64,000 bases of DNA from JAEUIE01 sp046350055 (GTDB taxonomy: Bacteria; Planctomycetota; Planctomycetia; Gemmatales; HRBIN36). Positions 17,327 to 25,644 of this stretch are shown here, one piece after another; the first letter of the stretch is position 1, and the number at the start of each line of letters is the position of its first letter. The DNA lies in NCBI GenBank assembly GCA_046350055.1, contig JAXMBC010000001.1, positions 4,340,001 to 4,404,000 on the forward strand, written 5' to 3'. The position numbers and the translations under genes are program-made. Under the pieces are notes generated by a model, which was not told the DNA's origin, ran no database searches, and saw only the letters and a program-made list of their open reading frames with translations.

Positions 17327-18309
17327 GCGATGTGATTCTGTACCAGTTGATGAATGAACGTATCGTATGCAACACCTGCGGTCCTCAGCATGCGTGCCAG
17401 GCCAGCAGACGGGCCAATATCCGGATTGGGATTCACTTCGAGGATGCAGGGCTGGCCTTGGTAGTCCAGTCGCAGATCAATGCGTGCATAGTCGCGACAG
17501 CCTGCCAGTTGAAAAGCAGCCAGGGCCATCTGCTGCAACGCTGAAGCAAGCTGCTGGACTATTTGCGCCGGACACCGCGGCTGCATCGCCAGATCCTCTG
17601 CTGAGCCTGTCTCCCACTTGCTGGCATAGCTGACAATAGGCCATGTGACACCTGGCTGTTCGGTATAGACCATCTCAGCGACAGGCAGCGCAGTTCGCCC
17701 AGGTATCTCGACTACTCCGACATTGTACTCCGGACCTGGAAGATACTCTTCGACTAACACCGGTGTGCCGTAGTTGTTCACAACGTAGTGAAATTGTCGA
17801 AGCAGTTCGTCCATGCTGCGTACCACACTCTGCTGATGAATGCCGATACTGGCATCTGTTGCTGCAGGCTTCACCATACGTGGCCAGCTGGTGGGCGAAG
17901 TAATTTCTTCGGCAGAATGCACTTGCTGAAAGGTTGCAGTCCTTAGCCCCGCCGCCTGCAGAAGATATTTAGTTTTTACCTTATCTCGACCAATTACCAT
18001 CGCTTCCAGCGGGCAGCCGGTATATGGCACGCCGAGCCATTCCAGTAATCCTGCTACATGGTACTCACTGGCAGGTTTGCCCCCGAAGCCTTCGAAAAGA
18101 TTGAAAACTACATCGGGCTGGAATTGCTTCACAAGAATGAGCAACTCCTCCGGATCTGCTCGCAATCCCAATCGATCCACTATATGGTGATGCTTGACCA
18201 GAGCTGTTGCCACCGCCTCCACTGCGTGCAGAACATCCCGCTCTGATTCCGCATCAGGATGGTCGCCTGGTAACACGGGTGCATTGTAAAGTAACAGGAC
18301 TTTTGCCAT
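17323..18309 (-). CDS. D-Ala-D-Ala ligase-like ATP-grasp enzyme
   Basis: A 328-residue ATP-grasp ligase of the D-alanine-D-alanine ligase superfamily. Visible features are an N-terminal pre-ATP-grasp region (DVVFNLFEGFGGKPASEYHVAGLLEWLGVPYTG, quoted in part), RDKVKTKYLLQAAGLRTATF, the ATP-binding segment MVKPAATDASIGI, EYLPGPEYNVGVV and the metal site ILEVNPNPDIGPSAG near residue 290. Housekeeping Ddl has the related ENxxPG/EVNTxPG sequences; here the site is EVNPNPD, so a different dipeptide or amide product is plausible. It is coupled to an MFS gene by a 4-nt overlap and divergent from phosphofructokinase, with only about 38 nt between starts. True Ddl function cannot be excluded, but no cell-wall genes surround it. 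Confidence 0.85.
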   Translation of the reverse strand: MAKVLLLYNAPVLPGDHPDAESERDVLHAVEAVATALVKHHHIVDRLGLRADPEELLILVKQFQPDVVFNLFEGFGGKPASEYHVAGLLEWLGVPYTGCPLEAMVIGRDKVKTKYLLQAAGLRTATFQQVHSAEEITSPTSWPRMVKPAATDASIGIHQQSVVRSMDELLRQFHYVVNNYGTPVLVEEYLPGPEYNVGVVEIPGRTALPVAEMVYTEQPGVTWPIVSYASKWETGSAEDLAMQPRCPAQIVQQLASALQQMALAAFQLAGCRDYARIDLRLDYQGQPCILEVNPNPDIGPSAGLARMLRTAGVAYDTFIHQLVQNHIA

Positions 18310-18347
18310 GATAACTCAGCATACATTCCCACAAGTGATTGACCACG

Positions 18348-19682
18348 ATGCATCCCACCAGCCAGTTGCCTGACTTCAACATCACTCGTCTTGGCCCTGC
18401 TGAACATGATTCCCCTCTGGCGAGCACATTCAGCGATACCTCTGGCTTCTTTGTGGGTGATGATGAGCGTTGCCTGTATGACACCATCGGGCAATCGTGG
18501 TCGCATGGAGTGATGCCTACCCAGATCGATGCGATTAACCTGGAAATTGCAGGACCCCGTCGACTGCTCTATTTTAATCCCGCGCAAACGAAGGCGGCAA
18601 TCGTTACCTGTGGTGGCCTTTGCCCGGGGCTGAACAACGTCATCCGCAGCCTGGTGCTTTCCCTCAGCCAGCAGTATGGTGTCAGCGACATTCTTGGTAT
18701 CCGCTATGGCTATGCCGGCATGGTGGAGAACAGCTTTCCACCAATCGGGCTTACTCCCGACGTCGTTGATCCTATCCATCTTGAGGGAGGTACTTTTCTG
18801 GGTTCTTCTCGCGGCCCGCAGTCTATCGATGCAATGCTGAATTATCTTAAGGCCCGCAAGGTGAACCTGCTCTTTACTATCGGGGGCGATGGTACCCAGC
18901 GTGGTGCAATGCTCCTGGCCCAGGCCGCGCTGGCTGATCGTTATCCCCTTTCAGTCATTGGATTGCCTAAAACCATCGACAACGACCTGGACTTCGTTGA
19001 TCGCACTTTCGGCTTCGAGACAGCGTTCTCGTTGGCCGATCAGGCACTGCGGGCGGCCTATGCTGAAGCCAAAGGCGTTCGTAATGGTGTTGGCATCGTC
19101 AAACTGATGGGTCGCCACTCAGGCTACATCACCGCCCTCTCCAGCCTGGCCCACGGACAGGTGAACTTCGTGCTCGTGCCCGAAGTTCCATTCAGTTTTG
19201 ATGGTGACAATGGGCTCTTGTCTTGTCTCCGCCGCCGACTTGATCAGCATCGCTTTGCTCTCATCGCAGTTGCCGAAGGTGCGGGGCAGGATTTACTCGA
19301 AGACGAAGTGAAGAAGGCAGGTTTTGATGCCTCTGGTAATGCTAAACTTGCCGATATTGGCCATGCCTTGAGGGTCGCCATTGATGGCTATGCTGCTCAG
19401 CACAAGATGACCATCAATGTCCGCTACATCGATCCGAGTTACATGATTCGCTCCGCCGTAGCTACGCCAAACGACAGCGTCTTCTGCCTGCAGCTGGCTC
19501 AGCATGCCGTGCATGCTGCCATGAGTGGCCGGACAGCCATGGTGGTAGGTATCTGGAAGAACACCTTCACCCACGTACCCATGGCTACAGCCATTCATCA
19601 GAAAAAGCAGATCGATCCCCGCAGTTCGATCTGGCTCAGTGTGCTGCAGGCGACTAATCAGCCAAGCTGTATGCGTGCTTGA
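18348..19682 (+). CDS. 6-phosphofructokinase
   Basis: A phosphofructokinase of 444 residues that phosphorylates fructose 6-phosphate to the 1,6-bisphosphate in glycolysis. VTCGGLCPGLNNVIRSLV binds the phosphoryl donor, IGGDGT (near 178-183) marks an ATP-type donor site (Gly where PPi enzymes have Asp), and LPKTIDND (near 206-213) carries the Lys common in the long, PPi-like clade. KLMGRHSGYI and LVPEVPF follow. Length and the N-terminal extension of about 80 residues fit the long group that includes plant and spirochete enzymes. ATG 18348 is given as start; an in-frame TTG at 18339 is possible. The donor should be tested because the motif combination is mixed. Confidence 0.93.
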   Translation: MHPTSQLPDFNITRLGPAEHDSPLASTFSDTSGFFVGDDERCLYDTIGQSWSHGVMPTQIDAINLEIAGPRRLLYFNPAQTKAAIVTCGGLCPGLNNVIRSLVLSLSQQYGVSDILGIRYGYAGMVENSFPPIGLTPDVVDPIHLEGGTFLGSSRGPQSIDAMLNYLKARKVNLLFTIGGDGTQRGAMLLAQAALADRYPLSVIGLPKTIDNDLDFVDRTFGFETAFSLADQALRAAYAEAKGVRNGVGIVKLMGRHSGYITALSSLAHGQVNFVLVPEVPFSFDGDNGLLSCLRRRLDQHRFALIAVAEGAGQDLLEDEVKKAGFDASGNAKLADIGHALRVAIDGYAAQHKMTINVRYIDPSYMIRSAVATPNDSVFCLQLAQHAVHAAMSGRTAMVVGIWKNTFTHVPMATAIHQKKQIDPRSSIWLSVLQATNQPSCMRA

Positions 19683-19761
19683 TGTGCAGCTATGATGCAA
19701 TAACAAGTACGTCGAAGGGCGAGGCTCCTTCGGACCACAGATCACCTGAGACTTTATGAAA

Positions 19762-20667
19762 CTATCGCGATCGGGCTAGAATTAGCCGGCAGTCTGGCAG
19801 TTTGACCCCTGCAACAAACCTTTCCGCCAGAGTCTTGTTGGGATGCAGTGTAAACAACCCTGGCCCCCACGACGATTGCCCATAACACTGGGCCCCGGCA
19901 TCCTTGAGTAGCTGAAGTCGTTCCACCGTCTTGGCGCTACCATAGTGGTCATGCTGAATTGGCTGATAATACTCACCAGCCAGGTAGTTATACTCCGTCA
20001 GTGACGTGGCAAACATCTTGAAGTCGTTATGTTTGATCGCGGGAATGACCCGTGTACGCGCGAGTGTGAGCAATTTCTCAGCTGTGTTAGCCGAAAGCGG
20101 GCCTAACTCGGCGAAGGCCCGCCGTTCCTCTTCGGCACTCAACCCTGCTTCCTGCCCCGGTTCCACAAGTACCCAGGTCCATTCGCGGGGAAGGACATAA
20201 CGTTCCAGCGGCAATCGCTTGCCATCCATGGTCTTGCCGGCATCGAAGTAAAACCCGGGCTTTTCAAACCCGGCAATGCCGATGCCTGATCGAGTACCAC
20301 GGCCCAGTACCATGGCAACTTCGTCGGCATTCCACGATTTGCGTGATGCTGCAAGGACCACAAGAGCCACTTCCAGGGCCAATTGTGTCCCGGTCCCCCA
20401 ACCTTGATGGGCAGGAGCAGATTCGTGTACTGTGAAGTGTATCGGCTGCAAAGTACCGTAATGCACCTGTAGTTTGTTGATGACAGCCTGCACCCGATGT
20501 TCTTCCGGTCCGGTGAAGCTCCATTCTTTCGCCAGTTCAGCTGTAAATCGAATTCCTACTGCATCCACCATCGCCCCCAGCCCACCGTAGAGAAAGTCAA
20601 TTCCCTCGATGGGGGCGGGAGTCAGTAAACCAAAATGGAGCCGACGGCCGGAGGTGATCTCCATCAC
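19762..20667 (-). CDS. Beta-ribofuranosylaminobenzene 5'-phosphate (RFAP) synthase
   Basis: A GHMP-kinase-fold enzyme of 301 residues that condenses p-aminobenzoate (or 4-hydroxybenzoate in some archaea) with PRPP and releases CO2, the committed step to tetrahydromethanopterin. The start SGRRLHFGLLTP is characteristic. The GHMP glycine-rich loop HQGWGTGTQLALEVA is near 88-101, and GRGTRSGIGIAGFEKPGF near 122-139. It is the last gene of a four-gene overlapping operon: its GTG/ATG start overlaps the DUF447 stop by 4 nt, and GGAGG precedes ATG 20664. The upstream pabB and DHPS-like genes supply the preceding and following steps, which strongly supports the assignment. Confidence 0.93.
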   Translation of the reverse strand: MMEITSGRRLHFGLLTPAPIEGIDFLYGGLGAMVDAVGIRFTAELAKEWSFTGPEEHRVQAVINKLQVHYGTLQPIHFTVHESAPAHQGWGTGTQLALEVALVVLAASRKSWNADEVAMVLGRGTRSGIGIAGFEKPGFYFDAGKTMDGKRLPLERYVLPREWTWVLVEPGQEAGLSAEEERRAFAELGPLSANTAEKLLTLARTRVIPAIKHNDFKMFATSLTEYNYLAGEYYQPIQHDHYGSAKTVERLQLLKDAGAQCYGQSSWGPGLFTLHPNKTLAERFVAGVKLPDCRLILARSR

Positions 20668-21332
20668 TCCTCCACTTTCGCTGGCTGATGGTTCTGCACA
20701 TAACTTTCCAGAAACTCAAACGCCTGCTTCTCTCGTGCCCCGCCGGTTTTCTCCACCATGGGCGCGAGTCGTTGCAACTCACCTAGTATTTCTTCCCTGG
20801 GTAGCATGTGAACGCGTGTGGCCAGTATACTGGCTTCCAGCACCGCATGCATCGCCCGGTTGAAGCCGAAATGATCGCGGATGCGACCATCCCAGACGAT
20901 GCTTACATCCATTTCCGCCCTCTCAGCAGTGTCGTCGATATGATCGACCTTGAAGGCATAGAACCGACAGGCATCTCGTAGTATGTAACCCCATACATGG
21001 TCAGACATCAGCATCATGGGAAGTGGTTCGATTTTTCCCACTGCTGCCTGAGCCAGCAGCAGCACATCGTCCACGACGTGAAAGACGCCTTCGGGATGGT
21101 GCTTCAGGTTCTGGTAAGTCTGCGAGGTCTTGAAGGGGCGTAGTCTCATCGTGCGAAAGCCACGATCCACTTTCGGCCCCATGGGCGCAATATTCACCTG
21201 CCCATCAACCCCGATGGTCGTGACAATTCCCTCTATAACCAATTGTTCCCTTGGCATGGCAACTATTGTAGGCATCTCGCTCTGCGAGATGACCATTTGC
21301 ATGACAAATATGTATTTGCAATCGGTCATCAC
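20664..21332 (-). CDS. DUF447 family protein, H4MPT operon
   Basis: A 222-residue DUF447 protein with a flavin-reductase-like split beta-barrel pattern: VIEGIVTTIGVDGQVNIAPMGP near the N-terminus, then FKTSQTYQNLKHHPEGVFHVVDD, and a helical C-terminus with FGFNRAMHAVLEASILATRVHML. In methylotrophs and archaea DUF447 genes co-occur with H4MPT or methanofuran genes, but the reaction is not established to my knowledge. The start is uncertain. GTG 21332 overlaps the pabB stop by 4 nt (coupled translation), but homologues usually begin near the VIEGIV segment, which would fit ATG 21257 or 21275; neither has a good Shine-Dalgarno. Confidence 0.85.
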   Translation of the reverse strand: MMTDCKYIFVMQMVISQSEMPTIVAMPREQLVIEGIVTTIGVDGQVNIAPMGPKVDRGFRTMRLRPFKTSQTYQNLKHHPEGVFHVVDDVLLLAQAAVGKIEPLPMMLMSDHVWGYILRDACRFYAFKVDHIDDTAERAEMDVSIVWDGRIRDHFGFNRAMHAVLEASILATRVHMLPREEILGELQRLAPMVEKTGGAREKQAFEFLESYVQNHQPAKVEE

Positions 21333-22753
21333 GCGGGTCGTGATATTTGCAATGCTTTCAGCATCCCTTTAGCTTTATCGAGCGTCTCTGCGTACTCCGC
21401 ATCGGGATCAGAATCAGCCACGATGCCTCCGCCTACCGGAAACTGTACCCACCCCTGCCCCACAGTCATAGTGCGGATGAGGATATTGGTGTCCATCGCA
21501 CCGCTGAGCGAAATGTAACCCAGGCAGCCACAATACGGCCCGCGGGTAGTTGGCTCTAACTCTGCAATGATCTCCATGGCACGCACTTTCGGCGCCCCGG
21601 TCACAGAGCCGCCGGGCAGCGTAGCACGTAATACATCAAACGGCGTCATCCCGTGTCGCAGCTTCGCCCTCACCACGGAGACCAGATGATGCACCGATGC
21701 ATTGCTTTCCAGACGGCACAACTCAGGTACGTTTACCGAGCCATACTCGGCTACCCGGCCCAAGTCGTTGCGGAGCAGGTCAACAATCATGACGTTTTCT
21801 GCATGATCTTTCGCACTCATGCCCAGTTCCATAGCCAGTCGTTCATCGTCGGCTGGTGACAGCCCTCGAGGCCTTGTTCCCTTGATTGGTCGCGTTTCGA
21901 GATCACCCTCAGCAGTTAACTGAATGAAACGCTCCGGAGAAGAACTGCACACGGCAAAGTCACCCATGTCGAAGTAACCGGCACACTGGGCCGGGCTTGT
22001 TTGCCGTAGTCGCTGGTAGAGTGACAATGGCATGTCACGAAACTCCGCCAGCAGCCGCTGCGCAAGATTCACCTGGAAACAGTCGCCTGCGTGGGTGTAT
22101 GCTACGCCTCGGGCAATGGCCTGGCGAAAGCTGGTGGGCGTGAAGTTGCTCAGAACCTGGGGATGATCGGGTAGGGCAAATGATGGAGCCAGTTGCTCCA
22201 GCGACTTTACGGCCAGTTTTCGTGGGGGTACTGTAACTGTCCTTTCCAGGAGCCTCTGGATACGTTCCGCACGCAGTTCAGCCGTATCTGCCCTGTCACA
22301 GGCGTTCGCTGCAGGCATGCCCTGACTGATCAGGAGCACCGTGTTTTCCACATGGTCGAATGCGATTACCCAGTCGTACAGACCCAGCACCAGATCAGGT
22401 ATGTGGAAGTCGTTCCAGCGAGGTTGAGGCAACAATTCCAGTGCATGCTGGACTCCATATCCCCACAGCCCTGCCACCCCGCCTTGAAATGGCGGCAATC
22501 CCGGCCAAGGACCCTGCCTGAGTTTATCCCAATCGTGTTCTACTTCTTCAAGGGTTTTCTGAATGCTCTGGCGTCCACTAGCGCGATAGGTACGCCACGG
22601 GTCTGCAGTCAGGTATGAATACCGTCCCAGCTCGGGATGCTGCCGGGCACTATCCAGGAAGAGCACATACGGCAAATGGGCCAGCTTCTCGAGGGCATGC
22701 ATTGGATCGAGATTGCCTGGCAACATGACCACCACCGGTTCAAAGTTAACCAT
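21329..22753 (-). CDS. pabB: Aminodeoxychorismate synthase component I
   Basis: A 474-residue chorismate-using enzyme that aminates chorismate to 4-amino-4-deoxychorismate on the way to p-aminobenzoate. PabB rather than TrpE is indicated by ETRPIKGTRPRG near residue 285-294: the Lys is the PabB nucleophile where anthranilate synthase has Ala. Other family motifs are CFQVNLAQRL, CSSSPERFIQL, MIVDLLRNDLGRV and LPGGSVTGAPKVRAM. It overlaps the upstream DHPS-like gene by 8 nt and the downstream DUF447 gene by 4 nt. Placement inside a cofactor operon suggests it supplies p-aminobenzoate for H4MPT, possibly as well as folate. The glutaminase partner PabA is not in the window. Confidence 0.93.
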   Translation of the reverse strand: MVNFEPVVVMLPGNLDPMHALEKLAHLPYVLFLDSARQHPELGRYSYLTADPWRTYRASGRQSIQKTLEEVEHDWDKLRQGPWPGLPPFQGGVAGLWGYGVQHALELLPQPRWNDFHIPDLVLGLYDWVIAFDHVENTVLLISQGMPAANACDRADTAELRAERIQRLLERTVTVPPRKLAVKSLEQLAPSFALPDHPQVLSNFTPTSFRQAIARGVAYTHAGDCFQVNLAQRLLAEFRDMPLSLYQRLRQTSPAQCAGYFDMGDFAVCSSSPERFIQLTAEGDLETRPIKGTRPRGLSPADDERLAMELGMSAKDHAENVMIVDLLRNDLGRVAEYGSVNVPELCRLESNASVHHLVSVVRAKLRHGMTPFDVLRATLPGGSVTGAPKVRAMEIIAELEPTTRGPYCGCLGYISLSGAMDTNILIRTMTVGQGWVQFPVGGGIVADSDPDAEYAETLDKAKGMLKALQISRPA

Positions 22754-24125
22754 GACCGCCTCGCTTCTGGCGATCGCGATGGCTCACTTCAGGTACGGTC
22801 AGGTAGCCCCAGTCCAACGACTGATCCTGCACATAGTTCTTATTCAGTTGCGATGCCGTCTGGGCCTTGTGCAGTTCATACCCCAGATAAAAGGCATGTG
22901 AAACATCCATGCGGTCGTCGTTCTGGCACATCTTCTCGAAGAGCAGAAACGGATCGACATCAGTCTGATGCTGGCTGCCATTCATCGCATGCAACATGCC
23001 TTCATCAGCAAACAAACGGTAGTTGGGGTCGGTCAATGATGCTGCCAACTCCTGGAGCAAGGCTGTTCCCATCACCCGCTGTTTGCGATCCCGCAGTGTG
23101 AGCAGACGTGGGTCGATCTTCTTGGGTATCATCTGCCTCTTGATCGCAAAGTACGCCATGCGGCGGGCAATGTCACATTCGGCCACTGATGTGCGGGCGA
23201 AGTTCGCCACCGCTGTCGTCAGTACGCTGCGGATTCCCCACTCCTGGCACAGCGACAGTAGCAGAAGATTGATCCCTGCCGAATCGACCTCGGTCAGTTC
23301 CGTGAGGTTGCCTATTCCCATCATCATTTCGGCGTGAGGATATCTGGCTCGTGTCTGCTGATAGCGAATCAGAGAACCCCCGAAACCAAACCCAATTGGT
23401 TCCAGAATCGGGTCAAGTCGATGTTTCACCCCGTGTTTGGCCAGATATTCTGCCGTCAAATCCAGGCTCGTCAGGTTACTCGGTTCATCGGGGATGGCTA
23501 CTACTTCACAGCCCCAGTCGCGGCACATCTCGCGGTTACTGCTGTTCACACTCAGAACCAGCTCTGCACCAGCCTTGACCGCAGCTGCCACTTCATCTGA
23601 ATTGAAACTGTCAATCGACAGACGGAAGCCTCGTGCCTTCAGCTCAGCAACAGCACTGCCTGCTTCGAGCCACTGAACTTCGGGAATACAGCCCAGGTCG
23701 ATGATATCCGCGCCTTGCTGGCGAAAGCTCTCCGCCTGTGCGATCAAATCCGGCAGACTCAGCTTCGACGCATGATTGATTTCTGCAAGAATCTCGATGT
23801 TGTGCTGGCCATAGTCATCCTTGCTTGGTTGGCCGAAAAAGTCAGCTATGTCACGAACATCCGCTGGGCCCGGCGTGACTGGAATACCGGTCTGCTTTTC
23901 TAACAGCGACCAGTCTCCCGTGCATGCTCCCGGCACATAGATATGGGAAATCCCCTCTGGCACCACCAGGCGGCGAGCCACCCACTCCGGCGTCATCAAT
24001 GCTGCAACGGTGATATTCAGTACGGCGATCTCGTAGTTCCAACCCAGCTTGGGGGCCAGTTCGTGCAGCACCTCACGAAGCTGTGGCTCTGCCAGTTTGC
24101 CAGTGATGAACAGGTATCGGGCCAT
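22746..24125 (-). CDS. Dihydropteroate synthase-like protein of H4MPT biosynthesis
   Basis: A 459-residue protein whose C-terminal two thirds resemble the dihydropteroate synthase TIM barrel: LAEINHASKLSLPDLIAQA, QGADIIDLGCIPE, RLSIDSFNSDEVAAAVKAGA and LDPILEPIGFGF. The N-terminal 130 residues (YLFITGKLAEPQLREVLHEL, YVPGACTGDW) form an extra domain absent from FolP. This architecture is known from archaea and from bacteria with H4MPT, where it is believed to join RFAP to hydroxymethyl-dihydropterin diphosphate. It is the first gene of the four-gene operon and divergent from the heme-motif membrane protein gene (starts 86 nt apart). Folate-type FolP activity is less likely because of the extra domain and neighbours. 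Confidence 0.88.
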   Translation of the reverse strand: MARYLFITGKLAEPQLREVLHELAPKLGWNYEIAVLNITVAALMTPEWVARRLVVPEGISHIYVPGACTGDWSLLEKQTGIPVTPGPADVRDIADFFGQPSKDDYGQHNIEILAEINHASKLSLPDLIAQAESFRQQGADIIDLGCIPEVQWLEAGSAVAELKARGFRLSIDSFNSDEVAAAVKAGAELVLSVNSSNREMCRDWGCEVVAIPDEPSNLTSLDLTAEYLAKHGVKHRLDPILEPIGFGFGGSLIRYQQTRARYPHAEMMMGIGNLTELTEVDSAGINLLLLSLCQEWGIRSVLTTAVANFARTSVAECDIARRMAYFAIKRQMIPKKIDPRLLTLRDRKQRVMGTALLQELAASLTDPNYRLFADEGMLHAMNGSQHQTDVDPFLLFEKMCQNDDRMDVSHAFYLGYELHKAQTASQLNKNYVQDQSLDWGYLTVPEVSHRDRQKRGGHG

Positions 24126-24211
24126 GGTGACGTTGACGGACTCGCCAGACTCTTTACGATGAAGCCATCCTGCCTATTGATGACATATCTTCAACCTAGC
24201 GAGCCTGTTGT

Positions 24212-25174
24212 ATGATGGCGAACCCGAATCCATCGCAGCGGACATCCCTCAGTCACCTGCCCTGGCCTGTCCGGCTGACATTGGCCATGTTCCTGTGTGC
24301 TGCTGGCGTAGGCTACCTGACTGGATTGATCCAACTGCATTTCGCACATGCATCTGAAGGGAACCTCCTTCCTTCGCCTGACGATGTTGTCAAAGCCTAT
24401 CACGGTTCCACTGGCGAAAAGGTCACACAAATTGTGCGTGTGCTGGAAGCACCAGACAATCTCGCCTTTAATGGCAGCGGCTCGATGCGCAAGGCCCTCT
24501 TCGAGAAGTCGGACGACTGGAAGGAAGCCATCAAACAGAAGCCCGAAGCGACAGTGCGTGCGGAGCGTGAAGGCGAACGCCTGGCCTTGCTGGCCTGGCT
24601 ACGTGATGGAGCAAAGAAAGACGCCTACGATGCCGACGCCTTTGTGCTTCCCGAAGCACTGGCTCAGCAGCCGATCACGGTCGATTTTCTCAAGGTTGAT
24701 GATGCTGGCAAGGAACTCAAACCCCGCAAGCTCGCTATCAAGTCGCTCATGACTACCCGCTGTGCCGGCTGCCACGGTGCTGGCGGCGAGGTAGCGAAGA
24801 TGCCCCTTGAAACCTACGAAGCTATCGCCAAGTACAATCAAACACCCAGTGCAGGTGGCATGTCGCTGGAGAAACTCGCGCTCGTGACCCACACCCACAT
24901 GATGGCATTCGCCGTCCTCTTCGGGGCGACGGGCTTGATCTTTTCGTTTACCCGCTACCCTGCCACCATTCGCGCTATCTTCGGTCCCTGGACACTTTTC
25001 TTCCAGGTAATCGACATCGGGATGTGGTGGGCTTCCCGCCTCGATCCTATCTTCGCCAAGATGATTCTGGTCAGTGGCGGGTTGGTCGGCATTGGTCTGG
25101 GTATCCAATTGCTGGGTGGTCTGTACGACATCCTCGGTCCGCAACCACAGCGCGATACGGGAGGGCAAGCTTAA
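24212..25174 (+). CDS. Membrane protein with a c-type heme motif (CAGCH)
   Basis: A 320-residue protein with one N-terminal membrane segment (about 20-44), a periplasmic region of about 185 residues, and three C-terminal membrane segments. A single CxxCH motif, TTRCAGCHGAGG, near residue 184 suggests covalent heme c. The C-terminal part, THTHMMAFAVLFGATG through LGGLYDIL, contains a repeated THTH histidine pair that could bind a metal or heme. I cannot name the family; an electron-transfer or heme-sensing role in the membrane is inferred. It is followed 5 nt later by the GNAT gene and then a permease gene, probably one operon. Confidence 0.75.
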   Translation: MMANPNPSQRTSLSHLPWPVRLTLAMFLCAAGVGYLTGLIQLHFAHASEGNLLPSPDDVVKAYHGSTGEKVTQIVRVLEAPDNLAFNGSGSMRKALFEKSDDWKEAIKQKPEATVRAEREGERLALLAWLRDGAKKDAYDADAFVLPEALAQQPITVDFLKVDDAGKELKPRKLAIKSLMTTRCAGCHGAGGEVAKMPLETYEAIAKYNQTPSAGGMSLEKLALVTHTHMMAFAVLFGATGLIFSFTRYPATIRAIFGPWTLFFQVIDIGMWWASRLDPIFAKMILVSGGLVGIGLGIQLLGGLYDILGPQPQRDTGGQA

Positions 25175-25179
25175 CTGCA

Positions 25180-25644
25180 ATGCCCTACTCTATCCGACAA
25201 GCCACCCTCCACGATATCCCCATGCTCTGTGAGCATCGTCGGCAGATGTTCCTTGACATGGGTCATCCTGCTTCGCCTGCGCTCGATCTGATGTCAAGCG
25301 AGTTTGCTGAGTGGGTCAAACCTCGCCTCGAGCATGGCACCTATTTCGCATGGCTTGCTGAAGATGGCGAGAAAGTAGTCGCTGGTGCGGGCCTGTGGCT
25401 CATCGATTGGCCTCCACACATACTCGATCCCCACGGAGCGCGGGGCTATATCCTCAACGTCTACACCGACAAAGCTTATAGACAACAAGGCCTTGCCCGG
25501 TTGCTCACACAATGCTGTCTTGATCACTGCAAAGCGAAACACATTACCGTTGTTACCCTGCATGCCAGCGCACATGGTAAGGGACTGTATGAATCCATGG
25601 GGTTTCAGCCAACCAATGAGATGAGGCTGAACTTCCTGGCATGA
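25180..25644 (+). CDS. GNAT-family N-acetyltransferase
   Basis: A 154-residue GNAT enzyme that would transfer an acetyl group from acetyl-CoA to an unknown amine. Motif A is seen in GYILNVYTDKAYRQQGLARLL (quoted in part; the R-Q-Q-G-L-A segment is the acetyl-CoA pyrophosphate loop), and motif B in HASAHGKGLYESMGFQPTNEM. The frame is open back to 25024, but ATG 25180 gives the standard N-terminus (SIRQATLHDIPML). Its stop overlaps the start of the following permease gene by 4 nt, so the two are coupled. Confidence 0.88.
   Translation: MPYSIRQATLHDIPMLCEHRRQMFLDMGHPASPALDLMSSEFAEWVKPRLEHGTYFAWLAEDGEKVVAGAGLWLIDWPPHILDPHGARGYILNVYTDKAYRQQGLARLLTQCCLDHCKAKHITVVTLHASAHGKGLYESMGFQPTNEMRLNFLA

Noticed and set aside
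18180..18779. 199-codon minus-strand open frame across the ATP-grasp/phosphofructokinase start region
   Set aside because: It is antisense to the start of phosphofructokinase and overlaps the ATP-grasp gene in another frame; the sequence matches no protein pattern.
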